Below, one piece after another: positions 38,326 through 51,200 of a DNA stretch of 64,000 nucleotides; position 1 is the stretch's first letter; each line of letters opens with the position of its first letter. The stretch comes from Opisthorchis felineus (lineage: Eukaryota; Platyhelminthes; Trematoda; Opisthorchiida; Opisthorchiidae), in the NCBI GenBank assembly GCA_004794785.1, contig SJOL01006484.1:28769-92768 (forward strand), read 5' to 3'. A program made the translations under genes and the position numbers. The notes under the pieces were generated by a model. It was not told the origin of the DNA, did not search any database, and saw only the letters and a program-made list of their open reading frames with translations.

Positions 38326-40299
38326 TTGTGGAAATACCACCTTATTCAGGATGTCAGGGACTTTATAGCGTTCTTATGTGTGGTTTGATCTCAATGAAAA
38401 TTTATGGCAAAATGTCTTAAGTCCGAATCATTTTCCGCTATCTCAGCTTGCTAATAAGTGAATGTGATTATTACAGGTTGCGAAAGTTTACGACATGGAG
38501 GATTTCAAGTGCGTCTAAAAGCCTGTCTAACTTTTTTCTTAGCCGTTCCTATGCATATCGTTGAACGTGCCCTTAGGATGATATGGTTTGTATCAAGTTA
38601 GCGTTTGAGGTTACACTTTTTTGTCTAGAAGTTACAAGAACTTCACTATTGCGTGCAAACGAACAGCTGTTTTCTTTCTTGAAGTGAACAATTGATTCTC
38701 TAGCTTGTGACATGCGGGTTACCACTGTGAACATACCGCTCAGCATTTTGAAGCATAACCTGACTGGAGGCTGTGTCCGTTGTGCCAAACACATAAATAA
38801 ACCTCACACCAAGATGCCGCCATCAATCATTCATATCACCTTTATTGCTAAGAGGAATCCAGTTCTCAATGCCGTCTTATTTATGTGCACTGAAGTAGCT
38901 GTCTGAGGTGTGGTCAGAGGTGAGCAGAACTTGCCCAACGTGACTGGTCCACTTTCTCGGTAGACTGGTCACGAGATCTATTTGAATGGATCGTGATTAC
39001 TGTTAAACTAATAACTGAATAATCCCCGAGTTAGATCTGTATGTTTCATTCAATTTTGCCTCTGTGGTAATGACCCAGTTACGACATATAAAACCAGAGA
39101 ACATGACAGAATAGCTGCTTCCAAGATTAGAGGCAGCATGTTACTTAAAATGAAGCCACATGGAAAATGTATCAGTCACATCAGGGGAGCAAGTGTACTG
39201 TGTAAATCCGAACCAGATAGTCTGCTACGATGGCTACCCTCCGTGGGAGACATAAACACATTCAGAATAATAAACAGGCAATCGATCAAGCAAAGTCAAG
39301 CGTTCATTCAGTCTATTCGAGTGATTCTCACTAGGAAGTGTTCCTGAAATTAATCGAAAGAAGCCGAACCGAATCTATCCAATATGCACCAGCCATTACA
39401 AAAACAAACAAACAGACAACCTTTTAAAGGAGCCCCTGTTCACCCGCTGTATGACGCATTGCTGCGCCATTGGAATTTTTCAAGAATTCACCACCTAAAT
39501 CACGACTGAAGTTGTTTGTTGTACCATCTTTTATATTGCAGACCAGTCTTTCAATGGCTAGAGAAATATGAAGCTACTATCTTTCAGTATCTTACCACCA
39601 TTCTTCACTTTCTGTCTGATGGGTGAGCAATTCGGCAAAAGATATGAGCGTTTTGTAGAGCGGGAACGGGCTTTCCATGGACCGTCCCGATAATTCGTTC
39701 TAATCATTCAACAAGGTGTGGTTGACTGCTAAATCAGGTGTTTATTACGACTAGTTCAACATGCCTGGGGTAATCAGTTGAATTAGGGGCGGAATTCTCA
39801 CCTGCGTAGCATCCACTGTTTTCAATTTTGCGGTGTGCACTTCCCGTACACTGGGTGCCGTATTTCGGTTGAGTGTCGGATTTGCCTCCAGATCCTGCTG
39901 TCTAATAAAATACTGTCGCTTCTGGCATTCCCCGTCTTTGGAGATGCAGTATTGATCATGTCTTGATACAACTTAGTGGCATATTTCAGAAGCCAGCGTA
40001 TGTCTGGTTCCGGCCTCCCACTACATATGCTCCCTCTTTCCCTAGGACAGTTCAACTTACCTCCTAACAACAGAGTCACTTTATCCCTTTGTACTGGCCC
40101 ACTTCTCTGTCTGTATTCTTACCGCACCATTTCGATAATTGGATTTCTCTCTTTCCGACAACCTAACTGTGAAAACAGTTTAAATGTTTTTTAATTCAAG
40201 ATTTTTCGGCAACTTATCAAACTGAGTTCATATCCAATCCCTAGGTATAAGTAGAAACTTTCAATAGCGCGAAAAGTCCTCCCTTCATTCTGTACAAGT
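38326..40299. other. non-coding stretch, nothing recognised
   Basis: Frames up to 85 codons (39822-40079, minus) with no recognised motifs. No family repeats. Confidence 0.45.
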
Positions 40300-40380
40300 A
40301 ACACACTACTCGTAAGATTGCTGAAATTCTTCGACAGCATACGACCGGTTTGGGTCTCATCAGGCGACCGCAGTCCCCGA
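40300..40380 (-). repeat. HR1 ribozyme module with stem II deletion
   Basis: On the minus strand CGGGGACTGCGGTCGCCTGA is followed by TGAGACCCAAACCGGTCG. The GAAA and most of stem II have been lost in a short internal deletion, while CTGATGA, CCGGTC and the AATTTCAGCAATC arm remain. Inactive. It directly abuts an opposed left-module fragment. Confidence 0.75.
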
Positions 40381-40455
40381 AGAAGAACTTCATTAACGAG
40401 AGATTCAGCTGGGATTCAGGCGAATCGCCCGTGCTAACGAAATCGCAGTGCGAAA
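40381..40455 (+). repeat. HR1 left-module fragment, opposed pair
   Basis: Plus-strand left module starting at TTAACGAGAGATTCAGCTGG. Its second half (CCCGTGCTAACGAAATCGCA) is diverged. It repeats the minus-R then plus-L arrangement of 37478-37755 at a different locus. Confidence 0.7.
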
Positions 40456-40654
40456 GAACGCATTTTTGGATCTTTCCTTCGTTGTTCATGACGGCCCCGT
40501 CAAACGTCAACGTAATTAGCAGCAAATCTATGATACACATCTCTCTGGATTTTATGAAGAATTAGAAACAGAGTGTTGGGCACTGCAATTTTTCATTAGC
40601 TAACGGGACAAGTTGGTACCAGCCTATCACTTGTAACCTACCATTCCTTCCGCG

Positions 40655-41230
40655 AAACATGAGAATTTGGAGGTTTTAGGGGAACAAACAGACGTTGATA
40701 ATTCTTTGAAACTCATTACAAATGAGCATCAAGCAGATGTCTACTCCAAGGAGAGGTTTTCCGGATGGACACGTGAACTAAGTCCTGTGAACCCGTCACA
40801 AATGGCATTGTGTCGTGCTGTAGACGCACCGAGGATTCATGTCCTCGAATAAAAAAACACCCATTAGCTCTGTGTAAAACAGCTGAATGTGACTGACAAT
40901 TTCTTTGAGAGTCGTTTATCCGTATGAAGCTGAGAGCTGGCCATGGATAACTTGGTGGTTTTATTCATCAGCTGATATCAGCATATGCTGTGCGAGCTTA
41001 CAAGTTTCTTATCGGGGCTTCGAGATTCAACTGTAAGACTCCTCGACACATGTCAGTATTTTGCACCTGTATTCAATTCTATGCGCACATCTTACTCATG
41101 ATTGTCTAGACTATTCCAACCAGTGGCTCAACCACATCCAGATGATAGGTGCCAAGTCGGTAAAAACACAAGAATAGAGTGACAAAGGGTTACAAACATG
41201 ACTATGTAGACGCGGAAGTAAACAAGCCAG
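40655..41230 (+). repeat. dispersed repeat D, copy 1 (possible LTR)
   Basis: This roughly 560-bp repeat recurs inverted at 56205-56770. Shared blocks include GGACACGTGAACTAAGTCC, CACCCATTAGCTCTGTGTAA, AGAGTCGTTTATCC, GCATATGCTGTGCGAGCTTA and CACAAGAATAGAGTGAC. Identity by eye is roughly 80-85 percent with indels. About 40 bp past its right edge, TGGCGCCCGT at 41271-41280 resembles a retroelement primer-binding site, preceded by TGCA. That fits a 5' LTR but is weak: I did not find TG...CA ends, a target-site duplication or gag/pol nearby. Both copies keep an open frame with similar peptides (see findings). Confidence 0.6.
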
Positions 41231-41346
41231 TGACGCAACAAACCACATTGATTCCATTACACGTGTGCATTGGCGCCCGTCCTGTTAGTTTACAGCATTT
41301 GCTTCTGTTGGCCCAGGACTAACATGTTTACAGGAACCGTTAAAAG

Positions 41347-41540
41347 ATGTCCATATCCATGCCTCCCCAATACAATCAAAATAAGAAGTTGATACCAGAA
41401 CTTGGTAGCAGAATTGATCTACAAACTAACCGCCGTGATTGGCCCTTTGTCTCCGGAAGTCCTGGAATTTCCTGGCAAGAAAACCACTCGGAAGCAGTTG
41501 TTCAGCTGGGAGAGGAAGAACATCACGTTATCAATATGGA
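41347..41540 (+). other. weak candidate coding exon
   Basis: An ATG-initiated open stretch of 64 codons runs directly into a consensus-like splice donor (GTGAGT at 41541-41546). A pyrimidine-rich acceptor-like CAG lies upstream near 41316. The peptide (MSISMPPQYNQNKK...) is not recognisable. It lies just downstream of repeat D and the PBS-like site, so it could also be retroelement leader or gag-like sequence. An open stretch of this length is unremarkable by chance. Confidence 0.12.
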
Positions 41541-41549
41541 GTGAGTATT

Positions 41550-43739
41550 TCATCATTACTTGCTGTTCGGCTTCATCCGGTGGCTATTTAGAGCACACAG
41601 TCACCTCCATTAAGTTGAGTCGTCTCCCTCGGCCCAATAATCTGACAACGATATCGCTCAATTATGCGTGCATGCAGACTACTGCGATGAGTGGTGCTGA
41701 ATATTTACCGACTAAAAGGAAAAAGTGAAAAAAATGGGGCGGAAGGTGGATGTGATCGGGTTAATTTTTTATTTCCACTCACAATGGGAGCATGCACAGG
41801 ACATGACACGCGGAAATTCTCCGGTCTCGATTTCAGTGTTTCGGATATTCTGGACAAGCTACGGAATCCCAAGTTTAGTACGATGCGACGAACCTGGAAT
41901 CCAGTCAGTCGCAAACAAGCCAAAACGAATCAAAATGTCTGTTTCTTTTGGAATTTGAAGGTTACCGTGGACAAGTCTGACGATTTTCTTGAACAATAAC
42001 CCACAAATCCCATCACGTTTAGTTGAATGAATATTCGTTCCTTTCGAAATAGCCAGCTGTGTTAGATATATGCTACCCGTAAATGTAAACAGTGCCGAAA
42101 TACCATTCTAATTTCAGCAAAATCGAACCTCAGACTAGGGATAACTGCATAATCCTAGCAGTCTGCAGACGAGTGTCACAAAACCAACAACTCGGAGAAT
42201 TTATTTCAAGAGATAAACAAGGCAGTTGGGTGCTCAGGGTAATTTAAGATATCAGTGATAAGCGAGGTAAGTTCTACAAGCCCGAATTGTGCAACTTGCC
42301 TATACAGTGCTGTGCTGTGAAAATTCACTTATGTTAGGGCGCGTCATCAACAGAACCAGAGAAAAAACAACCACGTGATTAGTTTCTCACAAACTGACTT
42401 TCCCTGTGGCACTTCTGTGATAGCAACTCACACTGATACACACAGACACAAGTACAACTTCTCCTGACCAAGTGATCGCGTCCTGTCCACCGCCCCTCCG
42501 TGTACGATATTCTCAAAAATGACTTTAGATGCAACTGACGAACTTTAAATATGAAGAAACGAAGCGCAGGTGTCTGATTGTTGACTGGACCTCATCAAAA
42601 GGACGGTGTCTGTATTTTAGTGTTTTATATGCATTGACAACTGAAACCACAAACGAAAGAACAAATCCGACAAATCGTAGTTTTGCGCCATGGTTTGACT
42701 CTCAAATGGTTCACCTTGTCACGTTGATTAGTTTGTTCACTGAGGCCTAAACAGGGAAGACAGATGCGTTTCCAGCCCACTGTTTTCTGACTGACGACTG
42801 ACAACTTAACCTAAATTATGAGGGCACAAAAAAGCGTATGATGTACAAAAGGCCCACTTTTGCAGAACGCTAGTTAAAATATAAATTAAGTAGTACATTT
42901 GAAGGAATGGTATGACTTTATCCTGTAGCACAATATTACCATAAAACTAAAACCCACACACAAATGACCTACAGCATTAGGAAACAGGCATTTTTTCCTC
43001 ACTAAGCACAAACATATGGCAGAGTAAAGATGCAAGCCCTGTGTTTTTACTATTCTTATCTTCACCACCAGCCTTGCATTCTTTCGTTCCCGGATTTTCT
43101 GCATCCGCTGCCAAATTAAAATCGTTCACAAATTAGATTCTACTGCAAACATTTATTTATCATCAAGAGAGCTAGTAAACTCCGCCCGCGAAATGCGATC
43201 TTCTTGTTCTCATCTTTCAAATCGCTGCAGCCTGCTTCCAGAAAATTGTTCGGGTTAACTCCGGCGTCCTTGTATCCTGGCTTGTGCACATGAGACCCTT
43301 TATATGGCACTAGTTCCATTACATCGCCCAGAGTGTTCGTCTTCTCATGCCATACCTTGAATTCGCATTTTCAAGGGTCGCCGAATCCTCATCAGCCATA
43401 TATCGGTTTACACTGGTGTCCTTTAGGCTTCTGGCTCTCAAAAGAAACCACACTTAATGCCCACCAATGGATCTAAAAGTCATCAGCTTGTAATCCGTGA
43501 AGTTAGAGCAGTTAAAAGCCACAGTGCCAGTAGTCCAGTTGCTGTCACCAGGTACAACATATATGACAGTTATAGCAACAGTCAGCACAGAAGAATGACA
43601 CACTATTTAACGAGCGGGTGAAAGCCAGGGATAATTCCAAGGTAGACGAAGATTTCTGACTAACAACCAAGCATTATTTGACGGTGGCATGGCGAATACC
43701 GTGTGAAGTTCAGGTGCATAAATGTGACAGACGGCAAGC
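41550..43739. other. non-coding stretch, nothing recognised
   Basis: Overlapping frames of 70-108 codons at 41402-41999 lie in different frames and have no recognised domain. Nothing else was identified. Confidence 0.4.
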
Positions 43740-43866
43740 TTCCGGGGCAGCTCAGTTTGTAGAATGTCCGACCACCAGGCCGGAGCTTGTCGTTTCGTAT
43801 CCACCCTCAGATTTGTTCTTTTGTTCAAACAAGATGCACCTGCACATCAACTTTCGAAACCCCTGA
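43740..43866 (+). repeat. SINE-F, tRNA-like SINE head
   Basis: GGGGCAGCTCAGTTTGTAGA (A-box-like, 43744-43763) is followed about 30 nt later by TTGTCGTTTCGTATCC (B-box-like, about 43787-43802). Between them GTCCGACCACCAGGCCGGAG could form an anticodon-arm-like region. Order and spacing fit a tRNA-derived polymerase III promoter. The B-box has two departures from GGTTCGANTCC, and acceptor-stem pairing is absent, so this is not a functional tRNA gene. A body with further copies in the window was not found. Confidence 0.45.
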
Positions 43867-44072
43867 ATGTACCACGCGAACTTAGGTTTTCGTTTTATAG
43901 TCCCCAAATTCCCATCTCAAATCAACTCCGATTAATTGTCTGGACAATCTTTGGTGATAGGTCTGTTAGTTAGTGTACTAAATCGTTGTGGAACCCAAAC
44001 ACATTTGCATGAGGGAGTGTCCCACGTAGAAAACTGATCCCCCAAATGAGGGGTAGGGGTTTTATTGTTCCG

Positions 44073-44262
44073 CTACAGGGCTTGATTGGATGGCCGTATA
44101 GAGAAGTCTAAGCTTTTTGAGTACGTATCTAAGTATAAACAAAGTCGACAAAAAGATGGAGTACTTGGACGGGACTCGAATCCGCGACCTCCCAAATACC
44201 GGACTAGTGTACTACCATGTGCACCTGAGTTCACACTGACTCTCCACACCTCTGCCAACAGA
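44073..44262 (-). repeat. SINE-E, tRNA-derived SINE-like repeat
   Basis: On the minus strand an A-box-like CATGGTAGTACACTAG (about 44203-44218) is followed by CCGGTATTTGGGAGGTCGC and a near-perfect B-box GGATTCGAGTCCC (complement of 44171-44183). The tRNA-like head is followed by an unrelated body (TACTCCATCTTTTTGTCG, then TACGTACTCAAAAAGC). Head plus non-tRNA body suggests a SINE. The open frames on both strands here are the usual translations of a tRNA-like head. No second copy of the body was seen in this window. Confidence 0.6.
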
Positions 44263-44330
44263 CGATGTCCCTCAGTGCCTTTAGTGATCCCCTTTTGCGT
44301 TTTTTTACAGTGGGCCAGACGATGACATTA

Positions 44331-47300
44331 CCCATACATTAAAGAGGCCCTGGTCTTGAGTTGACTCACCGTCCAAAAACTTCATCTTTTCGTTTGCTTT
44401 ATGTGTGCGTGAGTTCCTACTCCGCTTCTCTCTTAAAAAAATCAGTGCCCCGTTCCTGTCACATGTGATTTCTGTGGCACGCTTCTGCACTCAAGTGTTG
44501 ATTACTTTAATTCGTTTTTTTCGCAGTACCAGATAAATTTGAAACTGTTGATACCGGCTTTAACTATGTCAACAAATGCAAATCTTTAATGGAAACATTC
44601 CAACTCCGTCTTTACGTGAAGAAATCAAAAGGGAGTACTGTGCACTTATTTTTTGTATAGAATGTTTCACTGAAAGTTTGCCGTTAAGTCATATTTATGA
44701 AACTTTCGGAGTATATTTCTGGTTACCAATGTTGCTGCAATTTACTCGCTGAGGGTCTAATTCGGCTAACATCAACACAATTACCGAAACCCAACCGGTA
44801 CTGAATTACTCATGTAGAGCAGAACACAGCGTAAACAAGGTCAAAACTACATTCTACGGCACAGTAACAAGGGTAGATTAATAGACGGCTTTAAAACATA
44901 TCCCAAATATGGGTCACCTCGGTTGAACAACCTCCCAAATGATGTAAGGCAGGCATTTTATACATGACAGAGGATCAACACAAACGCAGTGACGATTGCT
45001 GCTACTTCAGACCGATCGGTGAAAGCTAGTGAACCAACGGAAGATAAGGCGACGAATGAAAAAAACCATACAAGCGGAATACAAACGCAAACAATTGAAG
45101 CGTATGACAATAAGTTTGTGGGTCAAATCTTCACTTATCGTAGTAATAAATTTACACATAAAGAAACCCTGGCTGACCTCTTTCACTACAATGTCTATAA
45201 TCTTGGGATAGGTGGCCAGAGTTTGGTAAGCGGGGGTCGGATATGTGTACAAGCGGATGAAGAAACAACAAAGGGATAGGGAAAAAGAATGGACTGGATT
45301 GGTCGAGAAAATTCTTTTTCTGCACCAGATACCGTAGCAGTCATCCTGTTCCTAGTCCACAAACTACAGTCAACAAGAAGAACCAAGGTAAATGAAAGTA
45401 TATACTAAAATCAGTAAATCTGTATGACTAAGTCAAATCGGGTTCAAAACTTTTATCCAGACATTTTTCGGGTGTTTTCATTTATTCAGATAAGAAAGAC
45501 AGGTTAAATGATAACCTGTGAATTCACCTCGAACAATCCCGTGCACACAACCTTAGACTGCCACTCCATCAAAGTCTGCTGTAAACAGTTTGGTCCTATT
45601 TTTGGCACAAATAAATCGTTTTTATAACCGTCACCCTTACACGAAAGGCTCAATATTAAAACATTTTTATTCGTTGCCTTTTAAAATTATTCGACGACTG
45701 TCCAGTCTTATTGCACACATCCCATAAAATTGTTTCTGTGACAAAAAACAGCCGTTTGCGGGCAACAGCCGAGTTGCTGTTGATTAACAAATAAAGACCG
45801 CTCTGTTTGGTGGGCTTACATCACTGAACCAAGGAGTAATGAACTAATCGATAAGATTGGCAGATCAATAGTGCAACGTGATTACGTGATTAATTGATAC
45901 GTATGAGCGCATCTTATCATGTGGTCTGTTACAACAGCAGCAGGCAATATTTGCCTCATTAAACCAGGAAATGCCCATTTTTTCGTTTTTTAGAATGTTT
46001 ATCGCAGTCAAGGAATAAACGTTGGAAAGACAGTATCCAGACACTTCTTCACAGAAGCTGCGCACAAAATACACCTTTTCGCACCAATTCAAGTTTTATT
46101 ATCATTTTCAACTCGAAAATCATTCTCACTGCTTACCTTGACGATGAGGAATTTGACTCTGGCATGCTGGGACCCAGTCAAAATTCAGTAATGATGCTTA
46201 GATTTAGCGTACACAACCAGTATGCGATTACAAAGACAAATAACGCTGAAAACAGTCAAACAAATGAGTGGTCTTTAAATTATTGAATAATTTTCGGAAG
46301 AGCTATACGCTAATTTGTGGTAGGTTCACTGGGGAGTGAACTCCGTACAGTGATTGGTTGCCTAATTAACCGAAAACCGTGACTACTTACCGGAACAATA
46401 TCCCATAGTTTTACATCATTTTACCTGGCATCCAGTTAAGATACGATGCCAAGAAGCAATACTGTGCAGAAAATCCACGTAGTTAGTGCCAAGCATAATT
46501 ATTTTAACTGAATGCCTCACCAGTCAAATCGCAATACGAGTACCTGTGCAATGTCCCAGGATGGTCCCGCAGGCTGACTTTTGTGTTGTTAACCCACATC
46601 TATTTAGAAGCAGGTTGCCCTTTAAGTAGTTCGGTCGCTCCCACCTAGAATACGCGTAACACTGCCTTTTTCCCAAACACGTTAGCCATATACACATACA
46701 TTCTTCAATTACACACACAAATCATGCTGGTTTCTCGCTGCACGCCTACATTGAAATACCTCATATCATACTAGCAGGTAATGCTCATTTTAACCACATG
46801 CGTTTGCAACACTGTCGGATTTAACTCACCTAATTTCTCAATCTCCTCAGCTGTTCGTGAACAAAAGTGTCCGTTGGAACCACCACAAAATGTTCACAGT
46901 TGGTTCTGAGAATAACGGTGTTTCCATCCGTCCACATGTTTTATCGTGGCAATCAACAGTGTAAATACAACTTTCTAAACGGCTTGTGCATATTCCCGAT
47001 GACTGCATACATATTTTTCAGCTTCACTGTAAATATCACACACCTATGAAAAGCCATAGTGACTGGCAAACAGATGATACCCACATACATACCCTTTGAT
47101 CGCCACTGTCCTGATGAACCACTCATGTTCCTAAACTTAAGTACATCGACTATCACACCATTTCTAAACATTTCTTGATTCTTTTCTTCTACTCTCATTG
47201 TGTAAAACGTGTTTCTTCGTTTTTTCTGCCACCGTTTTGCGCCTACACCCCCTTTCTTGTTTTGACATGAACGTAAACCACTTTTTGAGCTTGCCATTGC

Positions 47301-48159
47301 ACGTCTAGTTTGAATCAACCAAGTGAGTTTCGCCATCTTGTGGCCATTGTTTTGAGTCGGTATAAACTTTAGGTAGGCGTAATGTACCTATTTGTACAGA
47401 ATCCCATCTGGACTTAGCAGTTCTTAAACCGGTGTAAAGAAGCTGGAGTAGCCCCACACTTTTGGGCTTGTACAGCTTTATTATTTTATCATTGTATTCA
47501 CAGTACCGCATTTATTGACAAACCTCCATTTAACTTTTGGGGTTTTGCGCGTAACGAAACATGGCCCAGCTGATTCCTGGAAACGACTAGTAACTTATTT
47601 AACAAATGTGGGAGTGTAGGAGCAAACATGCATGAAAATTTGTAAAATTTCAGGCGGATATCGCAACACATAAACGTTTTTTGGTTTCAAGTGATGCTGT
47701 ATACTCCATAGAATATCTCTTCTTTCTAGGTTTGAATTTGTTAGCAAGTATGGGAATCTTGGGCGTCTAACACTCGACCAACAATAGAGAACGTGATTAT
47801 TATGACGTGGCTAGTCTTTTGTTTCAGACAGTTCCGTAAGTTTGGCAGCAACATCTGCAACACCAGGTAGCGATTTATCATTAGGATACGGTTGCCTGTT
47901 AGGTAGTTGGTTATGTTAAGAAAATTCCTTCATTCCGCAACACGAATTTCATACCATGTTAATTACTAACGTTTGACGGTTGTGCCCAGTGACTAACACT
48001 GCCTACATTTTTATCAAGCGTGCTATCAGTGAAGCAGTCACCAGCGCTCAGGCCTTACTGGAAGCCCTTACCGAAGCCCTACCAGTTCCAGGACCAGTGC
48101 CAGTAATATTCCGGTTGCCCATTCCACGAAACTATCGTACTAAGGGGCTTACTCACTAT
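44331..48159. other. non-coding stretch, nothing recognised
   Basis: The largest frame is 127 codons on the minus strand (46953-47336), overlapped by a 68-codon frame in another register upstream. It is basic and has no motif I recognise. Otherwise no repeats or RNA genes were found. Confidence 0.4.
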
Positions 48160-48184
48160 GCTACAAGATAACAGTAAAGTGGAT

Positions 48185-48262
48185 GATTGGAGGCTCGAAC
48201 CTTCCTTTTTCGGAGCAGCGAACATGTTTATGGCCAAACGGAGTCATCCCAGAAGTACTGTA
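48185..48262 (-). repeat. possible tRNA-like SINE head
   Basis: On the minus strand CGTTTGGCCATAAAC (A-box-like, about 48226-48240) precedes AAGGTTCGAGCCTCC (B-box-like, about 48189-48203). The gap is somewhat shorter than usual and no second copy was seen, so this is tentative. Confidence 0.2.
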
Positions 48263-51200
48263 CCGTGAAAGAAGATGCTTTAGTACTTGCCCTTATGTAG
48301 GGTCCTCATTTCGTCTTCTCGGTCGATTTGGGCCCATACTGCACACAATGCATCTTATGTAACTTCCTCTCTGGTTCCTAACACTAACATCTGCAGTCCC
48401 CCTGTGATCTAAGCGATCCTTAGTTGGGTGTTTTTGGTGAAAACCCTCACCTTCACACCTTAATGTCCACACATACCCACCTCCTCCTTTGGCAGAAAAA
48501 AGCCGTGTTATTCAGATCTGACATGGCTTTGTATCTACGGGGTGCAGAAAAATCTAGGCCGAAGTGGATGCCAATTTTCATTAAAAAAACTCGTGATTTG
48601 ATAGAATAGATTGCAGCAGATCACCAAAGGCACCTAGGGATTTGAAAAATGTCAGCAAACTGCAAAATTTACTCCTGACCATCAGTTATGTGGCAAAGCT
48701 CCATTTGTTCAGGCTGCTAAATCTAACGGACATTTGGTTTTCTCGGCAGAAACCCAAGCACACAAATCGATAAGTTTTGTATGTCAATCGTTGGTTTATA
48801 TTTGTGCCCTTAGGAAGGGGGTTCTGCTATTGGCATAATCCTTGATTGTTCCGATCGAGATTTTGGGACAGACTGACTACAAAGTCGCCGAAATCAGTTC
48901 GCACATGCATCCTCGTAATCTACCGCTAGTCTACAGACTCATCTGATTGAATCCGAGCTGGCTAAGGCTGCGAGAAATGCAGAAAGAGTTCATTCCGAGT
49001 ACTAAGAAGGGGTGCATGATGTCTGGTCCACCTGCGTTATCTGGCCAAAAAGAGACCCACCAAGTTCACCACCCAAAGAGTCCCAATTACTGTTTTTAGT
49101 CAGTTGTCTCTAGCTTTAGGTATCAGCAAAACAGGCGCAGCCAAGAAATTCAATCGTAATATGGCTGGTATCCCTCCGCATGGTGCGGAAATGTGATCTT
49201 CGTTACTACCTACACGGCCCGTTACATTTGGAATACTGTGAAATGGGATATCTGGACCCCTTGATATGGTCTACGGCACCAAGTAATCGGGTAAGCATTG
49301 GATCGCAGTACGGGCAGGTCTGGATGGCGATCGCCATGGAATAGCAGCTGATGTCGTGAACGAGATAAAATAAGTTTGGCGGAAAAACGCGTAGAGACTC
49401 GTTGAGAACACTGCAGTATAACAATGAACCCGAGCAGTGGATTTGTGCTTTTAGGCTTCGGTGTCAGGTCTTTCAAGTTGTACTGGAATACCGCATTTCC
49501 ACGGACAGAAGCATTCTGGTAATCATCCACACTACATCAATAGTCAATAGGTTTCACTCAGTATTCAGAATAACTCTTAAATGACGGGTCGTACGCGACT
49601 GCACCTCTCTACGCACTCTAACCCGCAATGCATTTTTTCTGTTTGCTGTATGAGTCAAGATTTTGTTCACCCATGGGAAAACTATTCACGAACCAATTTT
49701 GAAGCGTCATGATAAAAAACTTTGCTCTTCCGGACGCATAAGAATCTAGTTTAGTCATGTTCTTCTCTAAACTGATCGTTTAGCCGAGTCCACTGTTTCT
49801 TCGTCATCTGTTGTAATAACACTTTGTACTACTCAGCAGTGACAACACCTTAAAACTTTAACAGTATTAACTTACTCACCAACTGCTTGATCTTCAATCG
49901 GGTTGACACTGGGGCGTCACAGGGACAAACCGCACTTTGGTTAACACCAGCACACGAGCTGTGTGACCTTTTCCATCTGGTATGAGAACTTCCTTGGTGG
50001 TGAAAATGATATGGTCCAAGAGGTTTCCGGACCCACCTTCAGGTTCCTTCCAAGTCGCACGTTTCCAACATTTCAGCATTAGGGTGACAAGTTCCATAGT
50101 TGCGTGCATCGTAAGCAGACGTTGGCCGTTTACTTTTGAGCTTCTGAACTTCCTAAAAAACTAGTGATCTTTACCCCTGTATGCTTGTTTAAAGGTAAGG
50201 AATGGACAATCAACTACTAGGTTGAATTTAATGACAGTTGGCAATTACTTGTAGTATTTGTTCTGCAGGGCCTCCGATTATGATATGTTTTGAGTAGTCG
50301 AGGTAGAAAAATGGCGAAAATTCTTTCTCACAGTCACGACTGGGCCACTGTAATTCCCACATGGACAGTTTTTGCTTCATACAACGTTCCTTTGTTCAAA
50401 TGAACGGCAATAGCAAATCTGACTCCATGTGCCCGCTTGCCCTATTTTAGTGTTTCATTCTAGTATAGTGTGAATTCCGCTTCTTACTCACTAGAATCTG
50501 GAAAAATGCCGTAAACAAAGGATATTGGGAGTAAAATGATGGCTTGTAATTCTTCACGTTGTTGCATACAGCAGTCGGGTCTCAACCGTACAGCACCCTT
50601 AGTTTTTATGAGTAGAAAGATCAGCTTGAGATGCAAGATCTGAAGAGAAGAGCATCCAGACAAAACCTTCAAAGAGAATAGGAATTACATAATTCAGAAC
50701 AGTTTAGGTCTCTATGGCTCATAAAATACCAGAAGGCGTTCTGAATTATGGACCAGCGTTGGCTGCTCTGAGCTTAGTTGTCTTTTATGGCTTATTTCAT
50801 AGGATACAACGTATCAGATCAATCACAATTCAGGTTGTTTTTACTTGTGCTGTCGCAATATTCAGCGTTGCGTACGGTCACTAATATTGTTTATGGAAAC
50901 ACATTGCAAAGGCTGTAAGGCTGTTTTTTGTTCTAGTAAAAATCTATCGAACCCCAGGAGAGTTTCTTACGACGAATAGCTAACTACGTGTATTATTTAA
51001 ACAGCTGCTGATACACCTGTAACCTCAGGGTAAATTGGTTAAACATCCCAACAGCACCTGCATATGTGGTTAATGGGTCCCATACAAGTAAATCTGTCTT
51101 ACCTGGTTCGTATGCTTTTAGGCATAGAGTTCAACAACTTTGCAATGTGTGGTGAACCACTGTGTCACTCAAAATTCATGCAACTGGGTTTGATGAGTAA

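Noticed and set aside
43370..43402. Minus-strand CTGATGAGG as a further hammerhead core
   Set aside because: There is no matching stem II before the nearby GAAA and no cleavage triplet with stem I pairing.
46953..47511. Two overlapping minus-strand frames (127 and 68 codons) as a frameshifted gene
   Set aside because: No homology recognised in either frame, so a frameshift model has no support.
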